Assembly: GCF_006438875.1 (NCBI RefSeq) | Contig: NZ_RCZH01000012.1 | Location: 141,721 to 205,720 of the forward strand | Length of the DNA stretch: 64,000 nucleotides | Direction of reading: 5' to 3' | DNA from: Flavobacterium pectinovorum | Lineage (GTDB): Bacteria; Bacteroidota; Bacteroidia; Flavobacteriales; Flavobacteriaceae | Shown here: one piece after another, positions 16,757 through 25,164 of the stretch | Position numbering within the stretch: the stretch's first letter is position 1 | Layout: the number at the start of each line of letters is the position of its first letter | The notes under the pieces: generated by a model | Told to the model about the DNA's origin: nothing | What the model saw: only the letters and a program-made list of their open reading frames with translations | Databases searched by the model: none | Position numbers and translations under genes: made by a program

Positions 16757-17668
16757 TTAATTCAAACAACTTACCACTGTTTTTTCTAAATCTGTAAACT
16801 GAAACTCAAAACCTGCTTTTTGAATTTTTTCAGACGAAACTCTTTGACCTTTTAAAACTGCGACGCTCATTTCGCCCAGAACTAATTTTAAAATAAATGC
16901 CGGAACTTTAGGGAGCCAAATCGTATATCCAAATAAATTTGCCAGAGTTTTAGAGAATCTGGAATTTGTGGTGGTGTCATTGATACAGGCGTTATAAGCA
17001 CCCTGCATTTGTTCGTCCAGAATTGATTTTAAATAAATCTGGCATAAGTCGTCGATATGAATCCACGGTAAATATTGTTTTCCGTTGCCTAATACTGCGC
17101 CAAAACCCGCTTTAAAACTTGGAACAATTTTTTTAAGAAAACCTTCTCCTTTCCCGAAAACAATTCCTGTACGGATTTTTACAATTCTAATTTTTAGTGA
17201 GGCAATTTTGTCAACAGCTTTTTCCCATTCCTGACAAGTAGTCCCTAAGAAATCATCAGCAGGAGGTGTTGTTTCATCACATATTTTGTGACTTGTAATA
17301 GCGCCATAAATTCCAACTCCTGAGGCGGAAATAAAAGCGTCCAAAGTCTTATTTTTTTCTTTTAAAACAGAAAAAATTAGATCAATTGGTTTTACACGGC
17401 TTTCGACAATGTCTTTTTTGCGGTTTTTGGTCCATCTTTTTTCTACAATCCCTTCACCTGCCAAATGGATAATATAATCTGCCTTTAAGACCGCTTCAGG
17501 ATCAATAAAGTTTTTATTTAAATCCCATTTGTAGTAAGTAATCGAAGGTGTATTTTTTTGATCTGAACGGCTCAAAATAGCCACCAAAAAACCATTATCG
17601 ATAAGTACATCAGTGAGATGTTTACCAACAAATCCAGTACCTCCGGTTAGTAAAACAGTTTTAGCCAT
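16757..17668 (-). CDS. TIGR01777-type NAD-dependent epimerase-like protein
   Basis: A 303-residue extended SDR of the TIGR01777/YfcH group. The nucleotide-binding motif is LTGGTGFVGKHL near residue 7; YIIHLAGEGIVEKRWT, ISASGVGIYG, and the C-terminal domain with LGEMSVAVLKGQRV complete the family pattern. Substrate is unknown. It is divergent from the TetR-type gene; the short gap holds a mirror pair of -7-like boxes. Confidence 0.88.
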   Translation of the reverse strand: MAKTVLLTGGTGFVGKHLTDVLIDNGFLVAILSRSDQKNTPSITYYKWDLNKNFIDPEAVLKADYIIHLAGEGIVEKRWTKNRKKDIVESRVKPIDLIFSVLKEKNKTLDAFISASGVGIYGAITSHKICDETTPPADDFLGTTCQEWEKAVDKIASLKIRIVKIRTGIVFGKGEGFLKKIVPSFKAGFGAVLGNGKQYLPWIHIDDLCQIYLKSILDEQMQGAYNACINDTTTNSRFSKTLANLFGYTIWLPKVPAFILKLVLGEMSVAVLKGQRVSSEKIQKAGFEFQFTDLEKTVVSCLN

Positions 17669-17711
17669 TATATTATAATATATTTAACAGTGCATCCAGT
17701 TTGAGCATAAG

Positions 17712-17740
17712 TAAAGGTACTTAAACATTGCTTACCTTTA
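17712..17740. promoter_or_regulatory. Mirror pair of -7-like boxes in a divergent gap
   Basis: TAAAGGTA (17712-17719) and TACCTTTA (17733-17740) are exact inverted copies 13 nt apart. Each differs from TAnnTTTG by one base on its own strand. They may be divergent promoters for the epimerase and TetR-type genes, or an operator for the latter. Confidence 0.4.
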
Positions 17741-17764
17741 AGGCAAATTCTAAATTTTAATGAA

Positions 17765-18436
17765 ATGGCAACTAAACAAAAGACAATCACAAGAGATGAT
17801 ATCGTTTCAAAATATATGGATGAGGTTTTAGAAAAAGGGCAAAAGCCAAAGTCAGTTTATCATTTTGCAAAAGAAAATGATTTTACAGAGACCGAGTTTT
17901 ATGCATTTTTTGGAACGCTGGAAGGTTTAGAAAAAGAGATATTCAGGCTTTTTCTGGCCAATACAATTGATTTATTGCATAAAAATGCAGATTATCAGGA
18001 GTATGATATGAAGAATAAGATGTTGAGCTTTTACTTTACCTTTTTTGAGATTTTAACCGCCAATAGAAGTTATGTTTTACAAGCCTTAAAAATAGATAGA
18101 AACCCAATTAGAAACTTAGTACAATTAACGTCACTTCGAGAAGGATTTAAGGAATATGTTTCTGAAATCCTGACGGACGATTATAGACTTGAACAAGAGA
18201 AATTTCAAAAATTTCAAAAATTTCAGGAAAAAGCAATTCAGGAATCTGGTTGGCTGCAATTGATGATGACCATAAAATTCTGGATTGATGATGAATCGGC
18301 GGCTTTTGAGAAAACAGATATTTTTATCGAAAAATCAGTAAATGCTTCGTTCGAATTAATGAATGTTGCGCCAATGAATCATCTTTTGGATTTTGGAAAA
18401 TTCCTGTTCAAAGAAAAAATATACAGCAAACAATGA
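17765..18436 (+). CDS. TetR-like transcriptional regulator
   Basis: A 223-residue helical protein with an N-terminal TetR-like DNA-binding region: RDDIVSKYMDEVLEKGQKPKSVYHFAKENDFTETEFYAFFGTLEGL. The helix-turn-helix is divergent, and the rest is a helical ligand or dimerisation domain. Its stop overlaps the start of the AarF-family gene (ATGA, 4 nt), so the two are translationally coupled. In other flavobacteria this pairing with an ABC1 kinase gene is, as far as I recall, conserved. Confidence 0.75.
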   Translation: MATKQKTITRDDIVSKYMDEVLEKGQKPKSVYHFAKENDFTETEFYAFFGTLEGLEKEIFRLFLANTIDLLHKNADYQEYDMKNKMLSFYFTFFEILTANRSYVLQALKIDRNPIRNLVQLTSLREGFKEYVSEILTDDYRLEQEKFQKFQKFQEKAIQESGWLQLMMTIKFWIDDESAAFEKTDIFIEKSVNASFELMNVAPMNHLLDFGKFLFKEKIYSKQ

Positions 18437-19737
18437 AAACGATCGATTATATACCAACGTCAAAAATAGAAAGAGCCGGTAAACTAGTGCAAACAGGTGC
18501 GAAAATTGGTGTAAACTACATAAAGCATTATGCCGAAAAAATGGTAAATTCTGATTTGACGCGTGATAAACTAAATGAAAATAATGCCGAAGATATTTAC
18601 GACGGATTAAAAAGCTTGAAAGGAAGTGCGCTGAAAGTTGCTCAAATGTTAAGCATGGACAAGAATTTTTTGCCTCAGGCTTATGTTGAGAAGTTTTCAT
18701 TGTCACAATTTTCAGTTCCGCCACTTTCGGCGCCATTGGTTTTAAAAACGTTCAAAACTAATTTTGGAAAAACTCCTTATGAAATATTTGATGAATTCAA
18801 TGCCAATTCTGTAAACGCCGCAAGTATTGGTCAGGTGCATTTGGCGTCTAAAAACGGTAAGAAACTGGCAGTAAAAATTCAATATCCCGGAGTTGCCAAC
18901 AGTATTTCATCCGATTTAGCTTTGGTGAAACCTATTGCAATACGAATGTTTAATCTTCAGGGGAAAGATTCTGATAAGTATTTTAAAGAAGTTGAAGACA
19001 AACTTATCGAAGAAACCAATTATCTACTGGAACTCCAACAAAGTCAGGAAGTCGTTGCGGCGTGTAGTAAAATCGAAAATATATTGTTCCCAAATTATTA
19101 TCCGGAGTTTTCGTCAGAGAAAATTATTACGATGGACTGGATGAACGGAATTCATCTTTCGGAGTTTACGGCTAAAAATACAAATCAGGAAGTGGGCGAT
19201 AAAATTGGTCAGGCACTTTGGGATTTTTATATGTACCAAATTCATATTTTAAGAAAAGTACATGCAGATCCACATCCCGGAAACTTTTTGGTAGACGACC
19301 AGAACCATTTGATAGCTTTAGATTTTGGTTGTATGAAGCAAATACCTGAAGATTTTTATGTGCCTTACTTTGAACTGATCAATAAAAACGTCATCACAGA
19401 CCAAACACTTTTCAATCAAAAATTATTCGAACTAGAGATTCTTCGTCCAGACGATTCTCCTTCTGAAATTGAATATTTCACAGAGATGTTCCATGATTTG
19501 TTATCACTTTTCACCAAACCTTTTCAGGATGAAACTTTCGATTTTGCCGATGAAACTTTCTTCGAAAGTATTGCCAAATTAGGAGAACGTTTCTCTAATG
19601 ATACAAACCTTAAGAAAATGAACGGAAATCGTGGTTCAAAACATTTTATTTATATGAACAGAACCTTCTTTGGTTTGTATAATTTAATGTTTGATTTAAA
19701 AGCCAAAATTATCGTTACAAATTACGAGAAGTATTAG
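18433..19737 (+). CDS. ABC1/AarF/UbiB-family atypical kinase
   Basis: A 434-residue protein of the AarF/UbiB/COQ8 group. Motifs are the family-specific GLKSLKGSALKVAQMLSMD (the KxGQ-type region), the Ala-rich nucleotide loop VNAASIGQVHLA, the ion-pair Lys in LAVKIQYPGV, and the catalytic HADPHPGNF with the metal-binding ALDFGCMK. In other bacteria the family supports ubiquinone synthesis; flavobacteria use menaquinone, so a role in quinone or lipid homeostasis is only inferred. It is coupled to the upstream regulator by a 4-nt overlap. Confidence 0.87.
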   Translation: MKTIDYIPTSKIERAGKLVQTGAKIGVNYIKHYAEKMVNSDLTRDKLNENNAEDIYDGLKSLKGSALKVAQMLSMDKNFLPQAYVEKFSLSQFSVPPLSAPLVLKTFKTNFGKTPYEIFDEFNANSVNAASIGQVHLASKNGKKLAVKIQYPGVANSISSDLALVKPIAIRMFNLQGKDSDKYFKEVEDKLIEETNYLLELQQSQEVVAACSKIENILFPNYYPEFSSEKIITMDWMNGIHLSEFTAKNTNQEVGDKIGQALWDFYMYQIHILRKVHADPHPGNFLVDDQNHLIALDFGCMKQIPEDFYVPYFELINKNVITDQTLFNQKLFELEILRPDDSPSEIEYFTEMFHDLLSLFTKPFQDETFDFADETFFESIAKLGERFSNDTNLKKMNGNRGSKHFIYMNRTFFGLYNLMFDLKAKIIVTNYEKY

Positions 19738-19819
19738 GAGCTATTTCCTGCTATCCACTTGTATCTTTTCCTGGCTAAAGAAGCCAGAAAAAGGATACCG
19801 CTTCTATCAGGGCTAGGGC
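19737..19819. repeat. Dispersed hairpin repeat, subfamily B, copy 1
   Basis: The element starts GGAGCTATTTCCTGCTATCC at the aarF-type stop and ends CTATCAGGGCTAGGGC. Inside is a hairpin (CTTTTCCTGGCT with AGCCAGAAAAAG). It shares its outer parts with 63722-63805 and the core GGATACCGCTTCTATC with subfamily A. Confidence 0.75.
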
Positions 19820-19849
19820 TTTTCGTTTTTATAAGAAATGAGATTATCT

Positions 19850-20035
19850 CAATTTTTGTCATTTCGATCCCGAGGCTTCGGGAGAGAAATCACATTAGTA
19901 ACTCGACAAAAAATGGCGATCAAATCCGTTTTTATCCGCGTTTTTACGAAGTAAATCTGTTTTATCCGCGTCAAAATAAGACGCTGATTTTGCTGATTCG
20001 CTAAAGCGGAAACGCTGATAAAAACGGATTTTTCT
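19850..20035. repeat. Mosaic of intergenic repeats
   Basis: No gene is supported between 19737 and 20112. This part holds a GTCATTTCGA...GAGAAATCACAT repeat (about 19858-19895) that is also found at 22714-22802, two nearby copies of TTTTATCCGCGT, and a phrase AACGCTGATAAAAACGGATT that is inverted relative to them. Confidence 0.6.
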
Positions 20036-20111
20036 AATTACTTCATATACTCTTGGTCTAAACCTTTGGTAAAGGTTTTTAATTGGAATTTGGAATTTAA
20101 AAATTTGGAAT

Positions 20112-21407
20112 TTATTTAATTATTCCCTTTTTATAAGTCTCAATTGCACGATCTCTTGCAAAAGCGTGATCGACCATTGGTTCATTATAACCCAAATCAA
20201 ATTCAGGAATCCATTTGCGGATATAAATTCCTTTTTCGTCAAATTTCTTTTGTTGAATTTCCGGATTAAAAACTCTAAAATACGGTGCTGCATCGCAACC
20301 AGTTCCGGCAGCCCATTGCCAGTTTCCGACATTTGAAGCGAGTTCGAAGTCTAATAATTTCTCTGCAAAATAAGCTTCGCCCCATTGCCAGTTAATCAAT
20401 AAATGTTTGCATAAAAAACTCGCTACAACCATCCGAACGCGATTGTGCATATACCCCGTTTCATTTAATTGGCGCATTCCGGCATCAACCATTGGATAAC
20501 CTGTGGTTCCGGAACACCACCGCTTAAAATCTTCCTCGTTATTACGCCATTGAATCCCATCATAAGCCGATTTGAAGTTGTGATTCACCACATTTGGAAA
20601 GTTAAATAATATCTGAATAAAAAACTCTCTCCAAATTAATTCGCTCAAAAAGGTTTGGTTCTTTTTATTTGCCCAATTCACTAATTTCCGAATACTAACG
20701 GTTCCAAAACGTAAATGTGGCGATAAATAAGAAGTGCTGTCAAGAGCCGGAAAGTCACGAGTTTCTTTATAATTGGCAATTTGCGTCAGGTTGTGAGGAA
20801 GAACTTTTATGGTGCTTTTTTCAAAACCAATTTCTGATAAATCAGGAAAAAGGAATTGATTTTTGGAAAAGTTGTTTAACAGAGGTTTTATATCATATTC
20901 GGGAACTTGTCCCATGATATGATATTTTTCGAGCCATTTGTTTTTATATGGCGTGTAAATGGTGTAGGGAAGCCCGTCTGACTTTGTGATTTCTTTTTCT
21001 TCAAATATGACATGATCTTTAAAAGAAAAGGTTTCAATATTATTTTGCTTTAATAATTCATGAATGGATAAATCACGTTTAATCGCAAACGGTTCATAAT
21101 CTTTATTGAAGAAGACTTGTTGGATCTCAAATTCTTCAAGAAGCGATTTCCAAACATCTGAAGTTTTTCCTTTTTTGATTAGAATTGAAGAATCGATTGC
21201 AAGAAGTTCTTCATTTATTTTTTGGAGAGAATCATAAATAAAGTTTACCCGAGCATCATTTTCAGGAAGATTCTCCAGGATATCTTCATCAAAAATAAAT
21301 AACGGAATTACTGGAAAATCAGATTGTAATGCATGAAATAATCCTACGTTATCATCTAAACGTAAATCACGTCTAAACCAGAAAAAAGAGACTTTTTGTT
21401 TTGTCAT
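20112..21407 (-). CDS. phrB: Deoxyribodipyrimidine photolyase / cryptochrome
   Basis: A 431-residue photolyase that would use blue light and FADH to split cyclobutane pyrimidine dimers. The N-terminal antenna domain begins VSFFWFRRDLRLDDNVGL. The FAD domain shows LSELIWREFFIQILFNFPN, the lesion-pocket segment RRNEEDFKRW-like region, MHNRVRMVVASFLCKHLLINW and ELASNVGNWQWAAGTGCDA. It is the distal gene of the carotenoid/light cluster, oriented with crtZ, crtB, crtI and carH, which fits light-induced expression. Confidence 0.92.
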   Translation of the reverse strand: MTKQKVSFFWFRRDLRLDDNVGLFHALQSDFPVIPLFIFDEDILENLPENDARVNFIYDSLQKINEELLAIDSSILIKKGKTSDVWKSLLEEFEIQQVFFNKDYEPFAIKRDLSIHELLKQNNIETFSFKDHVIFEEKEITKSDGLPYTIYTPYKNKWLEKYHIMGQVPEYDIKPLLNNFSKNQFLFPDLSEIGFEKSTIKVLPHNLTQIANYKETRDFPALDSTSYLSPHLRFGTVSIRKLVNWANKKNQTFLSELIWREFFIQILFNFPNVVNHNFKSAYDGIQWRNNEEDFKRWCSGTTGYPMVDAGMRQLNETGYMHNRVRMVVASFLCKHLLINWQWGEAYFAEKLLDFELASNVGNWQWAAGTGCDAAPYFRVFNPEIQQKKFDEKGIYIRKWIPEFDLGYNEPMVDHAFARDRAIETYKKGIIK

Positions 21408-21434
21408 TTTGGGTAATGTTTCATTTTTTTTCTT

Positions 21435-21529
21435 TCACGCAGATTTGGTAAATTAAAGCAGATTTAATTTATTATTTAGATTAAAAAAAATCTGGGCTAA
21501 TCTGCTTAAATCTTTTTTAATCTGCGTGA
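21435..21529. repeat. Inverted repeat upstream of the photolyase gene
   Basis: TCACGCAGATT (21435-21445) is the exact inverse of AATCTGCGTGA (21519-21529); the sequence between also pairs partly (AAAGCAGATTTAA with TAATCTGCTTAA). This resembles a dispersed flavobacterial intergenic repeat more than a promoter. Confidence 0.65.
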
Positions 21530-21564
21530 CATAATTCGTGAAATTGTAGAAAAAAGATAAGTAA

Positions 21565-22029
21565 TTATATTTTTGAATTGAATAGTTCTTCGATTTTGTT
21601 TTGGCGATAAGCAAAAATGTTTTTCAGTTTGCTTTCTACAACCAACTTGTTCATAATGCGTCCTAAATATCCAAAAGGAAGTGCATAATGGACAATATCG
21701 ACCATTTTAGTTCCGTTTTCTGTGGGTTCAAAGAAATGTTTGTGATGCCATAAAGCGTAAGGTCCAAAACGTTGTTCGTCTATGAAGTACTGATTCTCCT
21801 TTGAAACTGTAATTATTGTAACCCAATTAATTTTGATGCCCAAAAGTGGTTTTAAAGTATAGGTAATAATTTGTCCGGGATACATGCGTTTGTCATCAAA
21901 ATCCTGAATTTCGAAACTCATATTGTCGAGTGTGATGGTTTGAAGATTTTTTGGACTCGAAAAAAAGTCCCAACATTCCTCGACTGTGGCATTTATATGC
22001 TGTACAGTTTCTATTTTGTATAATTTCAT
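21565..22029 (-). CDS. SRPBCC-family (START-like) protein
   Basis: A 154-residue protein with the START-like fold: an opening strand with HINATVEECWDFFSSPKNLQTIT, central strands with PGQIITYTLKPLLGIKINW, and a long C-terminal helix. The fold binds hydrophobic ligands. Related proteins are often labelled cell-division inhibitors without good evidence. The position between crtZ and the photolyase, in the same direction, suggests co-regulation with carotenoid synthesis. Confidence 0.8.
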   Translation of the reverse strand: MKLYKIETVQHINATVEECWDFFSSPKNLQTITLDNMSFEIQDFDDKRMYPGQIITYTLKPLLGIKINWVTIITVSKENQYFIDEQRFGPYALWHHKHFFEPTENGTKMVDIVHYALPFGYLGRIMNKLVVESKLKNIFAYRQNKIEELFNSKI

Positions 22030-22072
22030 AGTGTCAATTATTACTGTCTAGTTTTTTATATACGAGATGCTT

Positions 22073-22167
22073 GCGTTAGGGGTTGTAGTGGAGCTCTTTT
22101 TGTGTCAGGCTTTTTCTGCCTGATGCAAAAAAGCGGGAACGAAAGACCCGACCTTTAGGGAACGCCC
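22073..22167. repeat. Dispersed hairpin repeat, subfamily A, copy 2
   Basis: Begins GCGTTAGGGGTTGTAGTGG and ends ACCTTTAGGGAACGCCC. It is more diverged than the copies at 325-411 and 39789-39895. The central hairpin is GTGTCAGGC/GCCTGATGC. Confidence 0.65.
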
Positions 22168-22175
22168 AAATTATT

Positions 22176-22616
22176 TTACATTTTATAATATTTAAAAGGA
22201 ACGAATAACATTCCGAAACATTCTCCGTCTTCTTTTCCTAAATGCTTGTGATGTATTTTATGTGCTTTTCTTAAACCAATCAGGTATTTGTTCTTGGTGT
22301 TTTTGAACCATTTAAAACGTTGATGAATTAATACATCATGAATTAGAAAGTAACACAAACCGTAAAAAGTGATGCCACAGGCTATGAAAAACAAATAATT
22401 GAATCCGCCCTGAACGCCAAAATAGAAAAGAATTATACTTGGAGTCGCAAAAATGATAAAGAAAATGTCGTTGCGTTCAAAAGTATGTTCGTATTTTGGT
22501 TTGTGATGATCTGCGTGAAAATACCACATTAACCCGTGCATAATGTACTTGTGCGTTAACCAGGTAACACATTCCATGAACAGAAAAACACTTAAAAAGA
22601 TTAGGAAAGAAATCAT
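22176..22616 (-). CDS. crtZ: Beta-carotene hydroxylase
   Basis: A 146-residue non-haem di-iron hydroxylase that converts beta-carotene to zeaxanthin. The His boxes are HKYIMH, HADHH, HDVLIH and HKIHHKH, in CrtZ order, with several membrane helices. Zeaxanthin is the usual flavobacterial yellow pigment. No lycopene cyclase gene is in the window, so the pathway needs a crtY elsewhere. It is the third carotenoid gene of the minus-strand cluster, separated from crtB by a 200-nt gap that holds a palindromic repeat. Confidence 0.92.
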   Translation of the reverse strand: MISFLIFLSVFLFMECVTWLTHKYIMHGLMWYFHADHHKPKYEHTFERNDIFFIIFATPSIILFYFGVQGGFNYLFFIACGITFYGLCYFLIHDVLIHQRFKWFKNTKNKYLIGLRKAHKIHHKHLGKEDGECFGMLFVPFKYYKM

Positions 22617-22713
22617 TTTGTATTGTTGAAAGTTAAAAGTATTATTTAAAATCTATTGCGTTTAGCTTTTTATTATAAAAGATTGACTCAAAAAAGTCAA
22701 ATTTACACAATCT

Positions 22714-22802
22714 TGTTATTTCGATCGAAGGGAGAAATCACATAACGGAATTCACGGCTCGTTGTCCTCTGGATGTGATTTCTTCCCTTCGGTCGAAATG
22801 AT
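22714..22802. repeat. Palindromic repeat between crtZ and crtB
   Basis: TTATTTCGATCGAAGGGAGA is mirrored by TTTCTTCCCTTCGGTCGAAA; together the arms (about 28 nt each, few mismatches) enclose a short spacer. The core GAAATCACAT is shared with the repeat near 19858-19895. Transcribed from either strand it would form a strong hairpin inside the carotenoid operon. Confidence 0.7.
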
Positions 22803-22817
22803 AAAAATGGCGACATC

Positions 22818-23657
22818 CTATACTAATTTTAGTTTATAAGTCACAAAAGATTGGGCCAGAAGCCCTGCTTTTGTATAATTTGAAACTCTGATTCTAGAGC
22901 TTCCAATTTCGTGATAAGGCGTTTTTTTGAGTTTTGTTAATAGCTTTTTGTAATAGACGAAAGCGGTGTAAACGCCAAATTTTGCTTCAATTGGCAACTT
23001 TACGATTCCTTGGTAAGCGATTCTGAAATCTTCTTCGATTTCGTTGATGATCGCTGTTTTGGTATTTTCATCGAAGGAAGTTAGATTAACACCAGGGAAA
23101 TAATTTCGGTTTAAAACCAAATTGTCATCTTTTAGGTCTCTAAGAAAATTTACTTTCTGAAAGGCTGATCCTAATCGCATTGCTTCGTTTTTTAGCTGTT
23201 CGTACTTTTGATTGTTTCCTTTTACAAAAACTTTCAGGCACATTAAACCTACAACATCGGCAGAACCATAGATGTAATCTTCGTATTCCGTTTGTGTGTT
23301 GTAATTTGATTTGATAAGATCGAGTTTCATGCTTTTTAAAAATGCCTGAACAAGATCGTCTGTTATATTATATTGTTTTACCGTATGCTGAAATGAGTTA
23401 AGAATTGGGTTTAAACTTATACCGGCTTTAAGGGCTTTGTAGTGCTCTTTTTCGAAATCATCAATAAGGTTTTCTTTATCATAATCATGAAATGAGTCTA
23501 CAATTTCATCAGCAAAACGAACGAATCCATAAATGCTGTATATCGCCTCGCGAATGCTTGGTGATAACATTTTTACGGCGAGAGAAAATGAAGTACTGTA
23601 GCTTTGTGTGACTAACTTACTGCATTTGAAAGAAACGGTGTCGAATAGTGATTTCAT
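22818..23657 (-). CDS. crtB: Phytoene synthase (squalene/phytoene synthase family)
   Basis: A 279-residue synthase that condenses two geranylgeranyl diphosphates to phytoene. The two Asp-rich Mg-binding motifs are visible: FADEIVDSFHDYD near residues 47-59 and NFLRDLKDD in the second half. It starts 4 nt after the crtI stop, the standard crtI-crtB order in Bacteroidota. Confidence 0.92.
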   Translation of the reverse strand: MKSLFDTVSFKCSKLVTQSYSTSFSLAVKMLSPSIREAIYSIYGFVRFADEIVDSFHDYDKENLIDDFEKEHYKALKAGISLNPILNSFQHTVKQYNITDDLVQAFLKSMKLDLIKSNYNTQTEYEDYIYGSADVVGLMCLKVFVKGNNQKYEQLKNEAMRLGSAFQKVNFLRDLKDDNLVLNRNYFPGVNLTSFDENTKTAIINEIEEDFRIAYQGIVKLPIEAKFGVYTAFVYYKKLLTKLKKTPYHEIGSSRIRVSNYTKAGLLAQSFVTYKLKLV

Positions 23658-23660
23658 TTT

Positions 23661-25124
23661 TTAGGATCTAAAAGATTTTTGAATTAACTCAGCTACTAGT
23701 TTTCCCGATATTAAAGCAGGCGGAACTCCTGGTCCAGGAACGGTTAATTGTCCTGTGAAATATAAATTTTTGACTTTTTTGCTTTTCAGTTTTGGTCTTA
23801 AAAAAGCGGTTTGCAGTAATGTATTGGCCATTCCGTAGGCATTTCCTTTATAAGCATTATAATCGGTGACAAAATCGTTCTTGCAAAATGATCTCTTAAA
23901 GATAATATTATTTTTAATTTTTTGATCTGTCAGCTTTTCAAAACGATCCATTATCTTTTCGAAATATTCTTCCCGCAATGATTCGTTATCTTTTATTCCT
24001 GGTGCTAACGGAATTAGGAAAAAGCCACTTTCCATTCCTTCCGGCGCTGCAGTTGTATCTGTTTTGGATGGAAAATTGGCATAAAATAAAGGAGCTTCCG
24101 GCCATTTTGGATCATCATAGATATCAACAGCGTGTTGATCGAAATCGACATCAAAAAATAAGGCATGATGCGAAATGTTTTCTATTTTTTTGTTGAATCC
24201 AACAAAGAATAAAAGGGAAGAAGGCGCGAAAACACGACTTTCCCAATATTTTTCAGAATAAGCGCGATGTTCTTTGTCTAATAAGGTTTCAGTATGATGA
24301 TAATCTGCTCCGCTTAAAACAATATCTGCTTTTATAAATTTTCCATCAATAATAATTCCGGTTGTGATTTTATTTTCGACAACTATTTTTTCTATTGAAG
24401 AATTGGTTTTAATAGAAACGCCAAGTTCTGTAGCTAGTTTTTCGATTGCCCGGACAACATCGAACATTCCGGTTTTGGGATGCCATGTTCCCAATCCAAA
24501 ATCGGCATAATTCATAAAATTATAAAAGGAAGGTGTTTTGGATGGTTTCGCTCCCAAGAATAAAACGGGGAATTCGAGAATCTGAATTAATCTTTCATTT
24601 TTAAATTTCCTGCGAATGTCATTGCTTACAGTACTAAAAAACTGATGGAGTTTTAAAGTGGTTTCAAGCGTGATTAATTCAAGTGCAGAAATTCCGGGGC
24701 GATAAACCAAGTCTTTGATCGCAATGTCATAATTGCTTTTGGCTTGTTTAATAAAGGTTTCGAGTTTTTTGCCACTTCCTTTTTCTATGGTTTCAAAAGT
24801 AGTTTGTATAGCTTCGAGATTATCATAGATATTGATAAAATCATCAACGCCAAAATAAACCCGATAAGCAGGGTTTAGTTTTATAAGCTCGTAATAATCA
24901 TTTGTTTTTTTGTCGAAATCATTAAAGAAACGTTCAAAAACATCCGGCATCCAATACCAGCTTGGTCCCATATCAAAGGTAAAACCATCTTTTTTGAATT
25001 GTCTTGCCCGCCCGCCAATAATGTCATTTTTTTCATAAATAGTTACTGTGTTTCCTTGTTTTGCCAAGTAACACGCAGCAGCTAAAGCGGAGAAGCCGGA
25101 TCCTATTATTGCTATTGTTTTCAT
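23661..25124 (-). CDS. crtI: Phytoene desaturase
   Basis: A 487-residue FAD enzyme that desaturates phytoene to lycopene. The dinucleotide-binding motif is IIGSGFSALAAACYLAKQG at residues 5-23, followed by YEKNDIIGGRARQF, and the C-terminal cofactor segment is YFTGQLTVPGPGVPPALISG. It leads the structural crt genes. Its -7 box TATATTTG ends only 11 nt before the ATG, so the 5' leader is very short. A palindrome occupies that leader, right downstream of the CarH-like regulator gene. Confidence 0.93.
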   Translation of the reverse strand: MKTIAIIGSGFSALAAACYLAKQGNTVTIYEKNDIIGGRARQFKKDGFTFDMGPSWYWMPDVFERFFNDFDKKTNDYYELIKLNPAYRVYFGVDDFINIYDNLEAIQTTFETIEKGSGKKLETFIKQAKSNYDIAIKDLVYRPGISALELITLETTLKLHQFFSTVSNDIRRKFKNERLIQILEFPVLFLGAKPSKTPSFYNFMNYADFGLGTWHPKTGMFDVVRAIEKLATELGVSIKTNSSIEKIVVENKITTGIIIDGKFIKADIVLSGADYHHTETLLDKEHRAYSEKYWESRVFAPSSLLFFVGFNKKIENISHHALFFDVDFDQHAVDIYDDPKWPEAPLFYANFPSKTDTTAAPEGMESGFFLIPLAPGIKDNESLREEYFEKIMDRFEKLTDQKIKNNIIFKRSFCKNDFVTDYNAYKGNAYGMANTLLQTAFLRPKLKSKKVKNLYFTGQLTVPGPGVPPALISGKLVAELIQKSFRS

Positions 25125-25125
25125 A

Positions 25126-25143
25126 ATTTGTTTAACAAATATA
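25126..25143 (-). promoter_or_regulatory. crtI promoter with overlapping palindrome
   Basis: Minus-strand -7 box TATATTTG at 25136-25143. The 15-bp palindrome ATTTGTTTAACAAAT (25126-25140, odd centre) overlaps it and reaches to 1 nt before the ATG. A related sequence, TATTTGATAAACAAAAATA, lies in the carH promoter at about 26073-26091. This is a candidate operator for the CarH-like regulator. Confidence 0.55.
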
Positions 25144-25164
25144 CAAAAACTTTAAACAAAAATA

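Noticed and set aside
19759..20004. 81-residue plus-strand frame
   Set aside because: It lies completely in dispersed repeat sequence and has no protein-like pattern.
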